Notes under the pieces: model-generated
Seen by the model: only the letters and a program-made list of their open reading frames with translations
Told to the model about the DNA's origin: nothing
Databases searched by the model: none
Assembly: GCA_945786965.1 (NCBI GenBank)
Contig: CALZFZ010000066.1
Span: forward strand, 1 to 64,000
Direction of reading: 5' to 3'
Origin: an uncultured Muriicola sp.
GTDB taxonomy: Bacteria; Bacteroidota; Bacteroidia; Flavobacteriales; Flavobacteriaceae
Length of the DNA: 64,000 nt
Shown here: piece by piece, positions 24,871-35,721 of the stretch
How positions within the stretch are numbered: the first letter of the stretch is position 1
Layout of the letters: each line of letters starts with the position of its first letter
Translations under genes and position numbers: made by a program

Positions 24871-26427
24871 CTAATGTATTCCAATATTCACCAATTGCTT
24901 TTTAGTTCCCCGTTTGGCATAAAAAAGCAATTCGTTATTGATATTATCCTTAAGGGGATTGGAGACCATCAACGGCAAACGTGCATCTTGCGAATCAATT
25001 ATTTTTTTGTAATTCATCTGACCTTCACGGTCTAACTGAATTACAAATACATTTCTATTTCTGCTAAGGCCTTGTTTAAAAATGATCCGTTCCTTGTTTA
25101 GTATTTGAGGATTTTCGGCAGATGTACTGATAAAAAAATAGGTATGCCCGTCCTTGGTATATGAGCTATAGGAGGCATAATCGCCATCTCCCTGAGTAAC
25201 CTCGGTTTTATTAATATTACGGGCCCAAACCATATTGCCTTCATCATCTAATTTAGCACTTACAATGTCATTGTAATGATACCTTTGAACCCGCACGCGT
25301 CCACCACTTGAATTCGCCTGAACACTATTAGAAACAAAATATTCTTCTGCGTTGAATAGAATTGAATTGTCCTTAGTTACTGTGACATTCTTGAAAACCA
25401 GGTTCTGTAATTCCTTTTCGTATTCCTGACCAAACTTGTCGAACATGAATTGTTCCGAAAAAGGATTGTATTTTTTACTCTTTACCGTCAAAGTTGATGG
25501 ATCCATTTGGAAATAAGCCAAGCCGTTATAGCGATTGTCCTTTCGATCAGCATAAAATCCTACACAAACCAGGTCTCCTTTATTTAGAATAGGGGTAAGA
25601 GATTCTGAATATTTCCCTGGACTATCAAAATTCTGGATTTGGACACCCTGGGCTGAGAGTTGAATTAGCTCGTATTGAAATTTACGTTCAAGTGCGGTAA
25701 ATCGTTTCTTTTTAAAATAGGCCTTCCCAATAATATATGCCTTATCGAGGCTTTTTGAAACCACAATATTTTCAAAGGCGTAGTTTTTTTCTTCGACCTC
25801 CGCGGAAAAGTCCTGGAAGATTATTTTTTTAAGAGAGGCATTGAATACATAAATTTCGTGTTTATTGATCTTGCCTTTTTTAAAGTGGGTACTTATGGCA
25901 AAGGCATTCTTATCTTCTGTAAACAATACGGTTGTAGTAAACCCTGAATTGAAGTTTCGATTGTAGTAATTTTTATCGAGGGGGTTGTTAACAGGTGCCG
26001 AGGCCACTGAAACGAGTTTCTCACGGGTGAAATTAAATTGATCTATGGGGCTTCTATGGATCCAGTATTCATAAGCCTCTGTCTCCAGGTTGTAGTCTAA
26101 AAACAACATATAGAGTTGACCGTTTTTTACATAGCCTTCTACAAATTCCCGATCCTTTAGTTTATAATTGAATTCATTTATGAGTTGCAGATTCTCATTG
26201 TAACGTTCTACCAGGTATCCTTTTGGTTTTAAAATAAGTCCCGTATAATAGGCTCTAACAAGGATAGTTCCCCCGGAGCCATCATCTGAGATCGTTAATA
26301 AATTTGAGTACTTATACCGATCATTATATTTTTCTCCAAATGTATAATTTACGGGTATTTCCTGAGCCCTGACTGCGATACCAATCAAAAAGAAACTGAG
26401 TAAAAGCCATTTTAATCTCATGAGCAT
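24871..26427 (-). CDS. Secreted protein of unknown function
   Basis: The 518-residue protein has a cleavable signal peptide (residues 1-21, ending VRAQ, the usual flavobacterial AQ cleavage). The mature part is rich in aromatic and charged residues, with beta-strand phrases such as YLVERYNENLQLINEF, YIIGKAYFKKKRF and RNVFVIQLDREGQMNY, a pattern seen in beta-propeller or periplasmic sensor-like proteins. A Ser/Gly linker VQANSSGGRVRVQ sits near residue 375. There is no lipobox and no T9SS sorting domain, so it is probably periplasmic. An alternative start at the third codon is equally possible. It lies 20 bases after the enoyl-CoA hydratase gene. I do not recognise the family. Confidence 0.7.
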   Translation of the reverse strand: MLMRLKWLLLSFFLIGIAVRAQEIPVNYTFGEKYNDRYKYSNLLTISDDGSGGTILVRAYYTGLILKPKGYLVERYNENLQLINEFNYKLKDREFVEGYVKNGQLYMLFLDYNLETEAYEYWIHRSPIDQFNFTREKLVSVASAPVNNPLDKNYYNRNFNSGFTTTVLFTEDKNAFAISTHFKKGKINKHEIYVFNASLKKIIFQDFSAEVEEKNYAFENIVVSKSLDKAYIIGKAYFKKKRFTALERKFQYELIQLSAQGVQIQNFDSPGKYSESLTPILNKGDLVCVGFYADRKDNRYNGLAYFQMDPSTLTVKSKKYNPFSEQFMFDKFGQEYEKELQNLVFKNVTVTKDNSILFNAEEYFVSNSVQANSSGGRVRVQRYHYNDIVSAKLDDEGNMVWARNINKTEVTQGDGDYASYSSYTKDGHTYFFISTSAENPQILNKERIIFKQGLSRNRNVFVIQLDREGQMNYKKIIDSQDARLPLMVSNPLKDNINNELLFYAKRGTKKQLVNIGIH

Positions 26428-26447
26428 AAATTTTAGGGCAAGGGGTT

Positions 26448-27236
26448 CTATTCTCCAGGAAATGATGCTTTACGCTTTTCTAAAAATGCAGTAGTACCTT
26501 CTTTAAAATCATCGGTTCCAAAGCATTCTCCAAAAGCCTTAATTTCAACATCATACCCATTAACATCATTCTTAAAACCCGCATTTATGGCTTTTATTGC
26601 CTGACTAATAGCTACAGGTGAATTTTTGGCTATTTTTTTGGCTATATTTTTACAGAATTCCAATAGCTCTTCAGAAGCCGTAACATGATTGACCAATCCA
26701 AATTCTATAGCCCTTTCCACATCGATCATACCTGCAGTCATAATTAGTTCCATTGCTCTGCCTCTGCCTATTAATTGAGGTAAGCGCTGCGTGCCGCCAT
26801 AGCCCGGAATAACCCCTAGTGAAACCTCAGGTAATCCCATTCTGGCATTGTGACTTGCAACCCGAAAATGACAGGCCATAGCCAATTCCAAACCTCCGCC
26901 CAGTGCAAAACCATTGATAGCAGCAATTACCGGTTTATCCAGATTTTCGATAAAACTGAACAATAGTTCCTGGCCCTGCGCTGCAAGCTGCCCGCCTTGT
27001 TTAACGGAGAAATTTGAGAATTCAGAAATATCGGCTCCCGCCACAAAAGCTTTTTCTTCACTTCCTGTAATTATAATGACGCGAATTTGTATGTTTTTTT
27101 CAAGGGCTTTTAGAGCTAGGTGTAATTCCTTGATCGTCGCGGTATTCAGCGCGTTGAGTTTTTTAGGCCTGTTAATGGTAACCACTGCCAAGGGTTCTTC
27201 CAGATCGACTAAAATGTTTTTAAATTCCATATTCAA
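26448..27236 (-). CDS. Enoyl-CoA hydratase/isomerase (crotonase) family protein
   Basis: The 262-residue protein hydrates enoyl-CoA esters or performs a related crotonase reaction. The oxyanion-hole regions are KAFVAGADISEF and INGFALGGGLELAMACHF; the acidic catalytic residue lies in LPEVSLGVIPGYGGTQRLPQ. The start MNMEFKNILVDLEEPLAVVTI is normal, with either of the first two Met codons possible. It sits eight bases after the histidine kinase gene. No other beta-oxidation gene is close, so the physiological substrate is open. Confidence 0.93.
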   Translation of the reverse strand: MNMEFKNILVDLEEPLAVVTINRPKKLNALNTATIKELHLALKALEKNIQIRVIIITGSEEKAFVAGADISEFSNFSVKQGGQLAAQGQELLFSFIENLDKPVIAAINGFALGGGLELAMACHFRVASHNARMGLPEVSLGVIPGYGGTQRLPQLIGRGRAMELIMTAGMIDVERAIEFGLVNHVTASEELLEFCKNIAKKIAKNSPVAISQAIKAINAGFKNDVNGYDVEIKAFGECFGTDDFKEGTTAFLEKRKASFPGE

Positions 27237-27244
27237 TACGTTTT

Positions 27245-28705
27245 TTATTTTTTTGCTTTAGGAAATTTAACTGTAAAAACAGATCCCTTACCATGTTGTG
27301 AGGTTAGGGAGATAGTGCCTTTATAGGTTTCTACTATATTTTTGACCATCCCAAGGCCAAGACCCATCCCACTCGATTTGGTAGTAAATTTAGGTTCAAA
27401 AACTTTTTCCTTAACCTCATCCGAGATCCCTATACCATTGTCTGCCACTGATATTTTTACATAATCGCCCTCAGATGCGACCGAGACTAATATCCTGGGT
27501 GAAGCAACTTCGGGCACGGCTTGTATGGCATTCTTTACAAGATTGGTCACTACCCGTATTAGCTGAGTCCTATCTAATTTCGCTATAATTTCCTTCTCTT
27601 CCGATATAAAATGAATGTAATTTTCATTAAATATATCCAGGGCCAGTTTTACTGTTTTTACAACATTTAAGGTCTCGTTTTGTTGTGCAGGCATATCTGC
27701 AAAACTGGAAAAGGCAGAGGCAATACTGCTCATCATGTCTATCTGTTGAATCAAAGTCTTGGAAAACTCCGCTATCTTTTTCTTTGCATCGGGTGCAGCA
27801 GGGTTAAATTTACGTTCAAAACTCTGGACGGTTAAACGCATGGGGGTAAGTGGGTTCTTAATTTCATGGGCCACTTGTTTGGCCATTTCACGCCAGGCCT
27901 GTTCGCGCTCACTGCGTGCCAATTTAGCAGCGCTTTGTTCCAGCTCATCGATCATGGCATTATAGGAATCTATGAGTTTTCCAATTTCTTCACTGGGGTT
28001 TTTCACAAATATCTTCTCATTTCGTTTGGTGAGATCTGTTTGATGGAGTTTATCTGATATAGTCTGTAGGGATCGGGTAATGTATTTAGAAACAAAATAG
28101 GCTAGAATAATGGCAACTAAAAACATGACCAAATAAACACCCCCTAAACGAAACAGGAATTCCCGAAGCTCCATATTATTGAAGGAGTTATCCTCAAAAT
28201 AAGGAAGATTCAGGATTCCTACAGGTTTAAATTTGGTATCTGTAATGTAGGTATAAGACGCCTGGTATTTATCCCCTGCAGCTACGTTGTCTTCTACATA
28301 TCTTTTGTCTACGCTCTCCGATAGATTATTAAGTATTTCGGCCTGCAAACATTGAGAAATGGAGTCATTATTTAATTTAGGTCGGGAACTTTTAATAAGC
28401 TGTCCCTCCAGATCATAAATATTAAAATTTACATTTTGAACATCAGCGATTCGATATATCTCATCTTTAAAAATAAGCCCCAGATTCTCTGTAGTTACCG
28501 GATAGGTGGTAGATTGGATAGCATAGTATATGCTTTGCTTTATTTGTTCCTCTTTTCGTTCTAGCCGCTCTTGGTGATAATCCCTGGACTGTTCCCGGTA
28601 CTGATAGACGGTTACCCCCGCGATAAGCACAGAAGCAATGAGGACCAATAAGATCATGGTAACGAAAATCCTGGACCTAAGAGAGAATTTTTTGAACAAG
28701 GACAT
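27245..28705 (-). CDS. Membrane sensor histidine kinase, NtrY-like
   Basis: The 486-residue protein has TM1 (13-33), a periplasmic sensor region (about 34-187), TM2 (188-207), a HAMP linker (208-260), a dimerisation domain with H280 in [14 protein letters not shown], and an ATPase domain with [11 protein letters not shown] (N box), DNGIGIS (G1) and GLGLGMV (G2). The phrase HEIKNPLTP is typical of the NtrY class. No response regulator gene lies in the window, so the partner must be elsewhere. The hemJ gene is upstream (58 bases) and the crotonase gene downstream (8 bases). The signal is unknown. Confidence 0.93.
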   Translation of the reverse strand: MSLFKKFSLRSRIFVTMILLVLIASVLIAGVTVYQYREQSRDYHQERLERKEEQIKQSIYYAIQSTTYPVTTENLGLIFKDEIYRIADVQNVNFNIYDLEGQLIKSSRPKLNNDSISQCLQAEILNNLSESVDKRYVEDNVAAGDKYQASYTYITDTKFKPVGILNLPYFEDNSFNNMELREFLFRLGGVYLVMFLVAIILAYFVSKYITRSLQTISDKLHQTDLTKRNEKIFVKNPSEEIGKLIDSYNAMIDELEQSAAKLARSEREQAWREMAKQVAHEIKNPLTPMRLTVQSFERKFNPAAPDAKKKIAEFSKTLIQQIDMMSSIASAFSSFADMPAQQNETLNVVKTVKLALDIFNENYIHFISEEKEIIAKLDRTQLIRVVTNLVKNAIQAVPEVASPRILVSVASEGDYVKISVADNGIGISDEVKEKVFEPKFTTKSSGMGLGLGMVKNIVETYKGTISLTSQHGKGSVFTVKFPKAKK

Positions 28706-28763
28706 TTAATTTGAGACTAAAGATAGCAATAATCAGTCCAAAAAATAAGGATGTCACGGCTAG

Positions 28764-29315
28764 TTAGGCCTCCGGATTTTTTTCCCGAATACGCTTATAC
28801 AGACGTATCCCCAACATCAACATAATTACCAATAGGAAGATACCGATAACTCCGTATATCCAGTCGATCGCATTTTTAATAATGGCAAGGAAGGTTACGG
28901 CAAATAAAATAAGCGTCGCCACCTCGTTATAAATCCGCATATAGTTTGAACTGTACTTCACCTCATCTCGTTGCAATTCCTTAAACATTTTGTGGGTTAC
29001 CAATTGGTAGATGATCAATAACACTACAAACCCAAGTTTCACATGCATCCAGGGTTGTTGCATCCAACCGGGCATAATTAACAACAACCAGATCGCAAAT
29101 ATCGTCGTCAAAATCGCTGAGGGCCATGTAATGATGTACCATAATCGTTTGGTCATTAACTTCAACTGTTTGGATAGAATTTCTTTGTCCGGTGAAGGCT
29201 TGTCCTGGGCCTCAATATGATAAATAAATAGCCTTGGAATATAAAAAAGACCAGCAAACCAGGTTATTACAAAAATCAAATGTAATGCCTTAATGTAATT
29301 ATAATATTCCCCCAT
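28764..29315 (-). CDS. hemJ: Protoporphyrinogen IX oxidase HemJ-type
   Basis: The 183-residue membrane protein has four or five helices. The N-terminus IKALHLIFVITWFAGLFYIPRLFIYH (residues 8 on) is the HemJ signature, with H12 likely a haem or substrate ligand. WMHVKLGFVVLL and RIYNEVATLILF are later conserved parts. HemJ oxidises protoporphyrinogen IX to protoporphyrin IX, the step between HemF and HemH, both present elsewhere in this window. The ATG overlaps the stop of the propeller gene at 29315 by one base (TAATG). It lies about 12 kb away from hemH and 16 kb from the main hem operon. Confidence 0.85.
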   Translation of the reverse strand: MGEYYNYIKALHLIFVITWFAGLFYIPRLFIYHIEAQDKPSPDKEILSKQLKLMTKRLWYIITWPSAILTTIFAIWLLLIMPGWMQQPWMHVKLGFVVLLIIYQLVTHKMFKELQRDEVKYSSNYMRIYNEVATLILFAVTFLAIIKNAIDWIYGVIGIFLLVIMLMLGIRLYKRIREKNPEA

Positions 29316-32300
29316 TAATTACGTATTTGAATGGCGCCAATACCGGCTTCCCAAAGTTTTTTATTGTACGCAGGAAGTGCTTGCGATATAAATTCTTGAG
29401 CCTTCGATTGTAAATCATTCCACTGAGCGTCCAATTCTTTTTTGCGGTCCTTGGACGATTGATTTACCCTGGGGATAACGCTGTTAGTTTGGTTAATTAA
29501 AAACAAGTATTCAGCGGTAAATTTATTGGGAAAATTCTCAACATCGTCATATGCCTGAGATTTTCGTTGCACCATATCCTGATCCCAAGCCACCAATTTA
29601 TTCAGCAACGCTTGTCCTTCTTCCTTCACACTTCTTACTTCCAAACCGGCAAAAAGACTCCTTAATTGATTTTGTACCTTAAATAATTGATTGATCATTG
29701 TATGCATCGTGTTCAATTTCGATTCCATTTCTGTCATGAAAACATCAAACTCCATGTATTGCGTCTCAGAAACATCAAATCCCGGGGTTGCCACAATGGT
29801 ACCTGTGGTTGAAGCCTCTGAGCCTCCTGCTATAATACGTATATTGTAAGTGCCCGGGGGTGCTGTATGCCCTCTAAAATCGGCCTCCATATAAACGTTT
29901 GGAACACCTTCCATAATGGGATATCTTAGGTCCCAAACAAATCTATTTAGTCCCGTATTTTTAGACAATACAGGCGCCGGTGGAGGCCCTCCTCCATTGT
30001 GTTTCGTATAGGTTGTGTCTTTTTCAGATGTAAAGGATCGAATAATCTCCCCTTTAACATTTATAATTTCCAATTCAACAACAAGTGAATCCTTGCTCTT
30101 GGGCAGCTCGTAATATAAAACCATCCCATTAGCCGGGTTTACACCTTCAAATGGATCTGTTCCCTTAAATGTGACCGAATTCCCATTCAAGGGACTTCCC
30201 CATGAGGCATTCAGAGTGTTTTCGGGTTGCATTATTTTTAAGGCAGTATTCGCGGGTTGGTACTGATTTAAAGCTGCAAGATCATCCAGGATCCAAAAAG
30301 AGCGCCCGGAAGTCGCTACGATAAGGTCGCCCTGATGAACCTTCAGGTCTGTTATGGGGGTTGCCGGCAGGTTTAGTTGCAGTGGTTCCCAGGATGTTCC
30401 GCCGTTCCAGGAAATGTAGATACCTTTTTCAGTACCTGCATACAACAAATTCTTTCGGGACGAATCCTCCCGAACAACCCGGGTAAAGTCACCATAAGGA
30501 ATCCCATTGCTAATATTGGTCCAGGTATTACCATAATTGGTTGTTTTATAAAGGCCCGGTGTATAGTCGTTAAACTTATAGCGGGTGGTAGCTATATAAG
30601 CCGTTCCAGGATCATGGGGTGAGATATCAATTGCATTGATCAAACATTCCTGTAAGCCTTTTGGGGTTACGTTTTCCCAAGTTTGGCCGCCATTTTTTGT
30701 AATATGTACAAATCCATCATCACTCCCGGTCCAGTACACACCCTTTTCATGAGGTGATTCTATCATATAGGCCAGGGTTCCATAGTTTTCGGCACCTACA
30801 GCCTCATTGGTATAAGGCCCGCCTCCTTTGCCTTGTTTATCATCCATATTTCTCGTTAGATCCGGTGAAATTTCCTCCCAGGTAAGCCCTTTATCACGGG
30901 TTCTCAATACCAATTGTGCACAATGAAAATACGTATCAGGCTCATGCTGTGAACGGATGATTGGCGCATTCCAGTTAAACAAATATTTCATATCCCTGGC
31001 CGCCCTACCAAGGTATTGGAAGGGCGAAGCTAAGATCTTCGTGTCAGATTTTGTTTGGGTGTCCAAAAGATCGATATACCCTAAATAACTACCTCCCATA
31101 ACATATCTTGGATTATCCGGATCATAGGCAAGGAAAGCACTCTCCCCTCCTGCGGAATAGGACCAGTCCTGATCAGAAATGGAGCCTCTGGACAAGGATA
31201 GACTGGCAATTTTCACAGATGTATTATCCTGCTGACCCCCATATATATTATAGGGAAATAAATTGTCTGCATTGATACGATAAAACTGGGCAGTTGGCAT
31301 TATGTCCTGGGTTGACCAGGTTTTGCCATAATTAAAACTGATGGCCGCCCCTCCGTCATTGGCAATTACCATATTATTGGAATTAGACGGATTGATCCAA
31401 AGATCATGGAAATCTCCGTGGGTCCCTGTAATGCGCTCCCAGTTCTTGCCTCCATCGATAGACCTTAATGCTGGGGCACTCATCACATATACGGTATTCT
31501 CATCATTCGGATCTGGGAATACTTCAATATAATACCACGCCCTTTGCACCAATCTGTTATCCCCACTCACCATGGTCCAGCTTTTACCTGCATTTTCGGA
31601 TACAAAAAGTCCACCTTTATCCTGGTTCGAATCGCTCTCAATTAAAGCATAGACCTTGTTTGGGTTAGCCTGACTAACTGCGATGGCCATTTTTCCTTTT
31701 TCCTCCGGAAGGCCTTTGTGAATTTGAAACCACGAATTACCCCCATCGATAGATTTATAAAGGCCACTTCCTGATCCACCGCTAATTACGATATTTGGTT
31801 TACGCTGATGGTGCCACATAGCCGCATACATAATTTCCGGAGTGTTCACGTCTATGGAAAGTTCATTGCAACCTGTAAGCTCGTTTACAAAAAGCACTTG
31901 TTTCCAACTGTTTCCTCCATCGGTGCTTTTATAGATTCCCCGTTCTTTGGTTGGCCCGTAAAGTGCCCCCTGGGCAGCAACGAAAACAATATCCGGATTG
32001 GTTGGATGTATTACAATACGGGCTATGTGTTGGGTCTTTTCCAAACCAATTTTTTTCCAGGTTTTCCCGGCATCTGTAGACTTATATACCCCGTCTCCAT
32101 AGGATGTCATAACGCCTCTGACAGCATGTTCTCCCATGCCACAATAAACAATATTAGGATTGGAGGCTGAAACGGCCACGGCACCTACAGAACCAGTTTC
32201 AAAAAAACCATCTGAAATATTAACCCATCGTTGTCCTGCATCATTGGTCTTCCATAAACCTCCTCCGGTAGTTCCCATATAGTAGGTAAGCGGATCCCCA

Positions 32301-32446
32301 ATAACCCCAGTCGCGGTTACAGACCTGCCTCCCCGGAAGGGGCCAATATTCCTGTATTTTAAGGGTTTAAAGTACTCTTCGGCGGTTTGGGCCAATACCA
32401 TGCCCACGGTAAAAAAGGCGATTAGTAATGCGATTTTTTGTTTCAT
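29315..32446 (-). CDS. Large secreted Sortilin/VPS10-like beta-propeller protein, paralog 1
   Basis: The 1,043-residue protein has a signal peptide (1-20, ending LAQ). Many repeats of the type 'GlyLeu-Tyr-Lys-Ser-x-Asp-Gly-Gly-x-x-Trp' (e.g. [28 protein letters not shown]) form a BNR/Asp-box propeller like VPS10 or sialidase repeats. The start of the mature part, [12 protein letters not shown], is a family hallmark. The last 250 residues form a beta-sandwich-like part, then helices ([17 protein letters not shown]). There is no T9SS C-terminal domain and no lipobox. It is often annotated as a glycosyl hydrolase, but no catalytic acids can be assigned. It is followed by hemJ with a one-base overlap. 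Confidence 0.85.
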   Translation of the reverse strand: MKQKIALLIAFFTVGMVLAQTAEEYFKPLKYRNIGPFRGGRSVTATGVIGDPLTYYMGTTGGGLWKTNDAGQRWVNISDGFFETGSVGAVAVSASNPNIVYCGMGEHAVRGVMTSYGDGVYKSTDAGKTWKKIGLEKTQHIARIVIHPTNPDIVFVAAQGALYGPTKERGIYKSTDGGNSWKQVLFVNELTGCNELSIDVNTPEIMYAAMWHHQRKPNIVISGGSGSGLYKSIDGGNSWFQIHKGLPEEKGKMAIAVSQANPNKVYALIESDSNQDKGGLFVSENAGKSWTMVSGDNRLVQRAWYYIEVFPDPNDENTVYVMSAPALRSIDGGKNWERITGTHGDFHDLWINPSNSNNMVIANDGGAAISFNYGKTWSTQDIMPTAQFYRINADNLFPYNIYGGQQDNTSVKIASLSLSRGSISDQDWSYSAGGESAFLAYDPDNPRYVMGGSYLGYIDLLDTQTKSDTKILASPFQYLGRAARDMKYLFNWNAPIIRSQHEPDTYFHCAQLVLRTRDKGLTWEEISPDLTRNMDDKQGKGGGPYTNEAVGAENYGTLAYMIESPHEKGVYWTGSDDGFVHITKNGGQTWENVTPKGLQECLINAIDISPHDPGTAYIATTRYKFNDYTPGLYKTTNYGNTWTNISNGIPYGDFTRVVREDSSRKNLLYAGTEKGIYISWNGGTSWEPLQLNLPATPITDLKVHQGDLIVATSGRSFWILDDLAALNQYQPANTALKIMQPENTLNASWGSPLNGNSVTFKGTDPFEGVNPANGMVLYYELPKSKDSLVVELEIINVKGEIIRSFTSEKDTTYTKHNGGGPPPAPVLSKNTGLNRFVWDLRYPIMEGVPNVYMEADFRGHTAPPGTYNIRIIAGGSEASTTGTIVATPGFDVSETQYMEFDVFMTEMESKLNTMHTMINQLFKVQNQLRSLFAGLEVRSVKEEGQALLNKLVAWDQDMVQRKSQAYDDVENFPNKFTAEYLFLINQTNSVIPRVNQSSKDRKKELDAQWNDLQSKAQEFISQALPAYNKKLWEAGIGAIQIRN

Positions 32447-32508
32447 AGTTCTTTAGGAATATAATATTGTAATTGATCTATTTAAATCAGGGTTCGGGAA
32501 ACGAATAA

Positions 32509-32537
32509 TAAACCCCGCTTTGCAAAGGCAGGGCTTA
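32509..32537 (-). terminator. Probable terminator between the two propeller genes
   Basis: AACCCCGCTTTGC (32511-32523) pairs with GCAAAGGCAGGGCTT (32522-32536), apart from bulges. On the minus strand it is followed by TTTATTATT. It lies 29 bases after the stop of the propeller gene at 32566. Confidence 0.5.
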
Positions 32538-32565
32538 TCCTTTAGTATTTAAAGATTTTGCCTCA

Positions 32566-35500
32566 TTATTCTACAAACAAGTAGTTAAGATTTAAGGAAT
32601 TAAAGGCTGCATTAAATTCTTTGATCTCTTTTGTTATCAAGGCATCAAAATCATTTAACTGTTTATTGATTTTAGCGGTTAACTCATCTTTAACGGTAAT
32701 GTCCTGATCGGTCGGAGGAAAATCATCAATAGATACCAGGCTATTCAGATGAGACAATTTGTTCGTTAAACGTATTGGGAAGTTTAATGGATCCTGCCCA
32801 CTCCTATTCTGGGTTTGATATAGTGCTTTTTCAATGGACCCAAAATCTTCCTTCATCTTTTTTGCCTTTTCGATCAATTCTTTGGTGGCCTCATTTCCCT
32901 TGTATTGAGCCATAAACGCATCTAATTGCTCGGTAATCTTGCGAATTTTCTTGATCGATTTATGCGCTTTATCTACCGTTTTATTAATGTCACTGATAAA
33001 ATCGTATTGTTTTTGCATATCGGGCACCGAGACCTCCGCCCTTGGGTCAGGGACAATCGTAAAGTTTTCTGAGCTATTGTTCCCATTTACGTTCAAATGT
33101 ACTTTGTAAATGCCGGGAACTGCTTTTGCACCATCCAGGTTAGCCCACCAAAATATCATCCCTTTTAATTCCTCAGCTCCTTTGCCGCGGGTATCCCAAA
33201 CGTGGGTATTCCCTCCTTTTTTAACAGTTAGTTTTTTGTCTTTATCCTTGGTATAGCTGCTATAATTGGCAAGGGTATCTCCTGCCATGCTGGTATAGGT
33301 AATAGCCACACTATCTTTCTCTGAAAAATCCTTCAAATGAAAATGCGTGATCACCCCGTTTGGGTGATTTTGCCCGGCTGTTTTTGACGGGGTTCTTGAG
33401 CTCCCGCCTTTGGTTCGGTATGCATCTTTTGGTTTAAACAAAATAGAAGAGCTAGTCGTTTGTCCTCCCTGTAGCTGGTGTAAAACGGTAAGATCATCTA
33501 TGATCCAAAGGCTTCGTCCCTGGGTAGCAACAATCAAATTATTATCCTTGATTGTTAAGTCTGTAATAGGAACTACCGGTAAATTCAACTGGAAAGGTTT
33601 CCAATTCTGACCATCATTAAAGGACACATACATCCCGGTTTCGGTACCGGAATACAAGAGTCCTTTCCGTTTGGGATCTTCACGAACTACTCTGGTAAAA
33701 TGTTCGTTATTTATTCCATTGGTGATCTTTTGCCAGGTTCTCCCGTAGTCTGTGGTCTTGTATAAATAGGGGGCAAAATCGCCAAGTTTATAGCGAGTGG
33801 CTGCAACATAGCATGTGCCTTCATCGAATGAAGAAGGTTCAATGCTATTCACCATGCTCCATTCCGGCATACCCGCAGGAGTCACATTTTCCCAGGTAGC
33901 ACCCCCGTCTTTGGATACATGAACTAATCCGTCATCGCTCCCAACCCATAAAAGGCCTTCTTTTAGAGGGCTTTCATTAGCGGCAAAAATGGTACAGTAG
34001 TACTCCACCCCCGTATTATCCTGTGTAATAGGTCCGCCGCTCGATACCAGCTTTTCAGGGTCGTTTCGGGTAAGGTCTTCACTAAGCAATTCCCAACTTT
34101 GCCCTTCATTGGTACTCATGTGGACGTGGTTGGAAAACGTGTATAATTTTTTAGGATCGTGCTTGCTGAAGATGATCGGGAAGTTCCACTGGAACCGATA
34201 TTTCATCCCTTCTGCACCGTAACCCATGGGGTTATCGGGCCATACGTTTATTCCGCGTACGGTATTGGCATCGTGGTTTACCCTCGTAAGGAAGCCTCCA
34301 TAACTACCCCCGTAAACAATATCGTCATTGGTTGGGTCTACTGCGATATGGGCCGATTCTCCCCCGGCTGTAGTTTCCCAGTCGTCTTCCCCAATATTTC
34401 TTCCATTACTTCGATGCCTGATACGAATTGTAGAATTATCCTGTTGTGCCGCATAAATGCGATATGGAAACGCATTATCTGTGGTTACCCTATAGAACTG
34501 TGCGGTGGGTTGGTTATAGTATGTACTCCATGTGGAACCGCCATCATAAGACACCTGTGCGCCGCCATCATCCCCAATGATCATTCGTTTTGAGTTTTCC
34601 GGGGCAATCCATAGATCATGGTGATCTCCATGTGGCGCGTTAAAGGTATTGAAGGTTTTGCCGCCGTCGGTCGATTTGTGATACCGTACATTCAGTACAT
34701 AAACCACATCTTCATCTTCGGTATCGGCATATACCCGGGTGTAATACCAGGCTCGTTGCCTAAGTTTTCGTTCTGAATTTATTTGAGTCCATTTTTTACC
34801 CCCATCTTCAGATCGGTAAAGGCCCCCTTTATCTTTGTTTTCCACAATTGCCCAAACTCTTTGGGAATTTTTTGGTGAAACGGTTACGCCCATGATCCCT
34901 AGGGTATCTTTTGGGAAACCTTCATTTTTAGAGATCTCGGTCCAGGTCTCCCCGCTATCGGTACTTTTCCATAAGGCTGAGCCATCACCACCACTGCTTA
35001 AACTATAAGGAGTGCGTTTAGCCCGCCAGGTAGAAGCATACAGTATCCTGGGATTGGTGGGATCCATCACAAGATCTACTGCACCAGACTGGTCGTTTGC
35101 ATACAAGGTTTTTTTCCAGGTGGCACCCCCATCCACACTTTTGTATATCCCCCGGTCCTGTGAAGGTTTGTAAATATTCCCAAGCACCGCGGCATAGACG
35201 ATATCCGGATTATATGGGTGAATCCGTATCCTGGGAACATGCCTGCTTTTTTCAAGTCCTACAGAGCGCCAGGTTTTTCCGGCATCTTCGGTTTTCCAAA
35301 CACCATACCCCGAAGAAACATTTCCACGAAGGGTCTTTTCGCCCCCGCCCACATAAATCACATTGGGATCGCTTTTGGCTACCTCAACAGCACCTATACT
35401 GCCTCCGAAAAATCCGTCTGAAATATTTTCCCAGGTTCTGCCTCCATCCATGGTTTTCCAGACGCCACCTCCCGTTGCTCCAAAATAGAACAAGTTAGGT

Positions 35501-35694
35501 TCTCCGGGGACCCCGGTAACGGCAGCAGATCGACCTCCCCGAAAAGGGCCAACCAATCTGTACTCAAGACTCGAATAGAGCGTCTCCGGAAATGGATCGG
35601 TTACAGTTTTATTAGTTCGTCTTTGGGAATTGGCCGGAAGGGCAAGTGCGAAAAAGGCCATAAGAAGACCTATCTGATAAATTTTGATTTTCAT
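32566..35694 (-). CDS. Large secreted Sortilin/VPS10-like beta-propeller protein, paralog 2
   Basis: The 1,042-residue protein has a signal peptide (MKIKIYQIGLLMAFFALALP, cleavage after ANS-Q). The frame extends 29 codons upstream, but the ATG at 35694 starts the signal peptide and lies downstream of a promoter match, so I chose it. The same opening, [12 protein letters not shown], and Asp-box repeats (VWKTMDGGRTWENI, IYKSVDGGATWKKT, LWKSTDSGETWTEI) mark it as a paralog of the next gene. The C-terminal third holds a sandwich and a long helical section (INKTVDKAHKSIKKIRKI). There is no sorting domain and the function is unknown; peptide or glycan binding is possible. It is divergent from the PQQ-type dehydrogenase. 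Confidence 0.85.
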   Translation of the reverse strand: MKIKIYQIGLLMAFFALALPANSQRRTNKTVTDPFPETLYSSLEYRLVGPFRGGRSAAVTGVPGEPNLFYFGATGGGVWKTMDGGRTWENISDGFFGGSIGAVEVAKSDPNVIYVGGGEKTLRGNVSSGYGVWKTEDAGKTWRSVGLEKSRHVPRIRIHPYNPDIVYAAVLGNIYKPSQDRGIYKSVDGGATWKKTLYANDQSGAVDLVMDPTNPRILYASTWRAKRTPYSLSSGGDGSALWKSTDSGETWTEISKNEGFPKDTLGIMGVTVSPKNSQRVWAIVENKDKGGLYRSEDGGKKWTQINSERKLRQRAWYYTRVYADTEDEDVVYVLNVRYHKSTDGGKTFNTFNAPHGDHHDLWIAPENSKRMIIGDDGGAQVSYDGGSTWSTYYNQPTAQFYRVTTDNAFPYRIYAAQQDNSTIRIRHRSNGRNIGEDDWETTAGGESAHIAVDPTNDDIVYGGSYGGFLTRVNHDANTVRGINVWPDNPMGYGAEGMKYRFQWNFPIIFSKHDPKKLYTFSNHVHMSTNEGQSWELLSEDLTRNDPEKLVSSGGPITQDNTGVEYYCTIFAANESPLKEGLLWVGSDDGLVHVSKDGGATWENVTPAGMPEWSMVNSIEPSSFDEGTCYVAATRYKLGDFAPYLYKTTDYGRTWQKITNGINNEHFTRVVREDPKRKGLLYSGTETGMYVSFNDGQNWKPFQLNLPVVPITDLTIKDNNLIVATQGRSLWIIDDLTVLHQLQGGQTTSSSILFKPKDAYRTKGGSSRTPSKTAGQNHPNGVITHFHLKDFSEKDSVAITYTSMAGDTLANYSSYTKDKDKKLTVKKGGNTHVWDTRGKGAEELKGMIFWWANLDGAKAVPGIYKVHLNVNGNNSSENFTIVPDPRAEVSVPDMQKQYDFISDINKTVDKAHKSIKKIRKITEQLDAFMAQYKGNEATKELIEKAKKMKEDFGSIEKALYQTQNRSGQDPLNFPIRLTNKLSHLNSLVSIDDFPPTDQDITVKDELTAKINKQLNDFDALITKEIKEFNAAFNSLNLNYLFVE

Positions 35695-35721
35695 TTTGCG
35701 TAGTGTTCGAATTAGCTGCCT

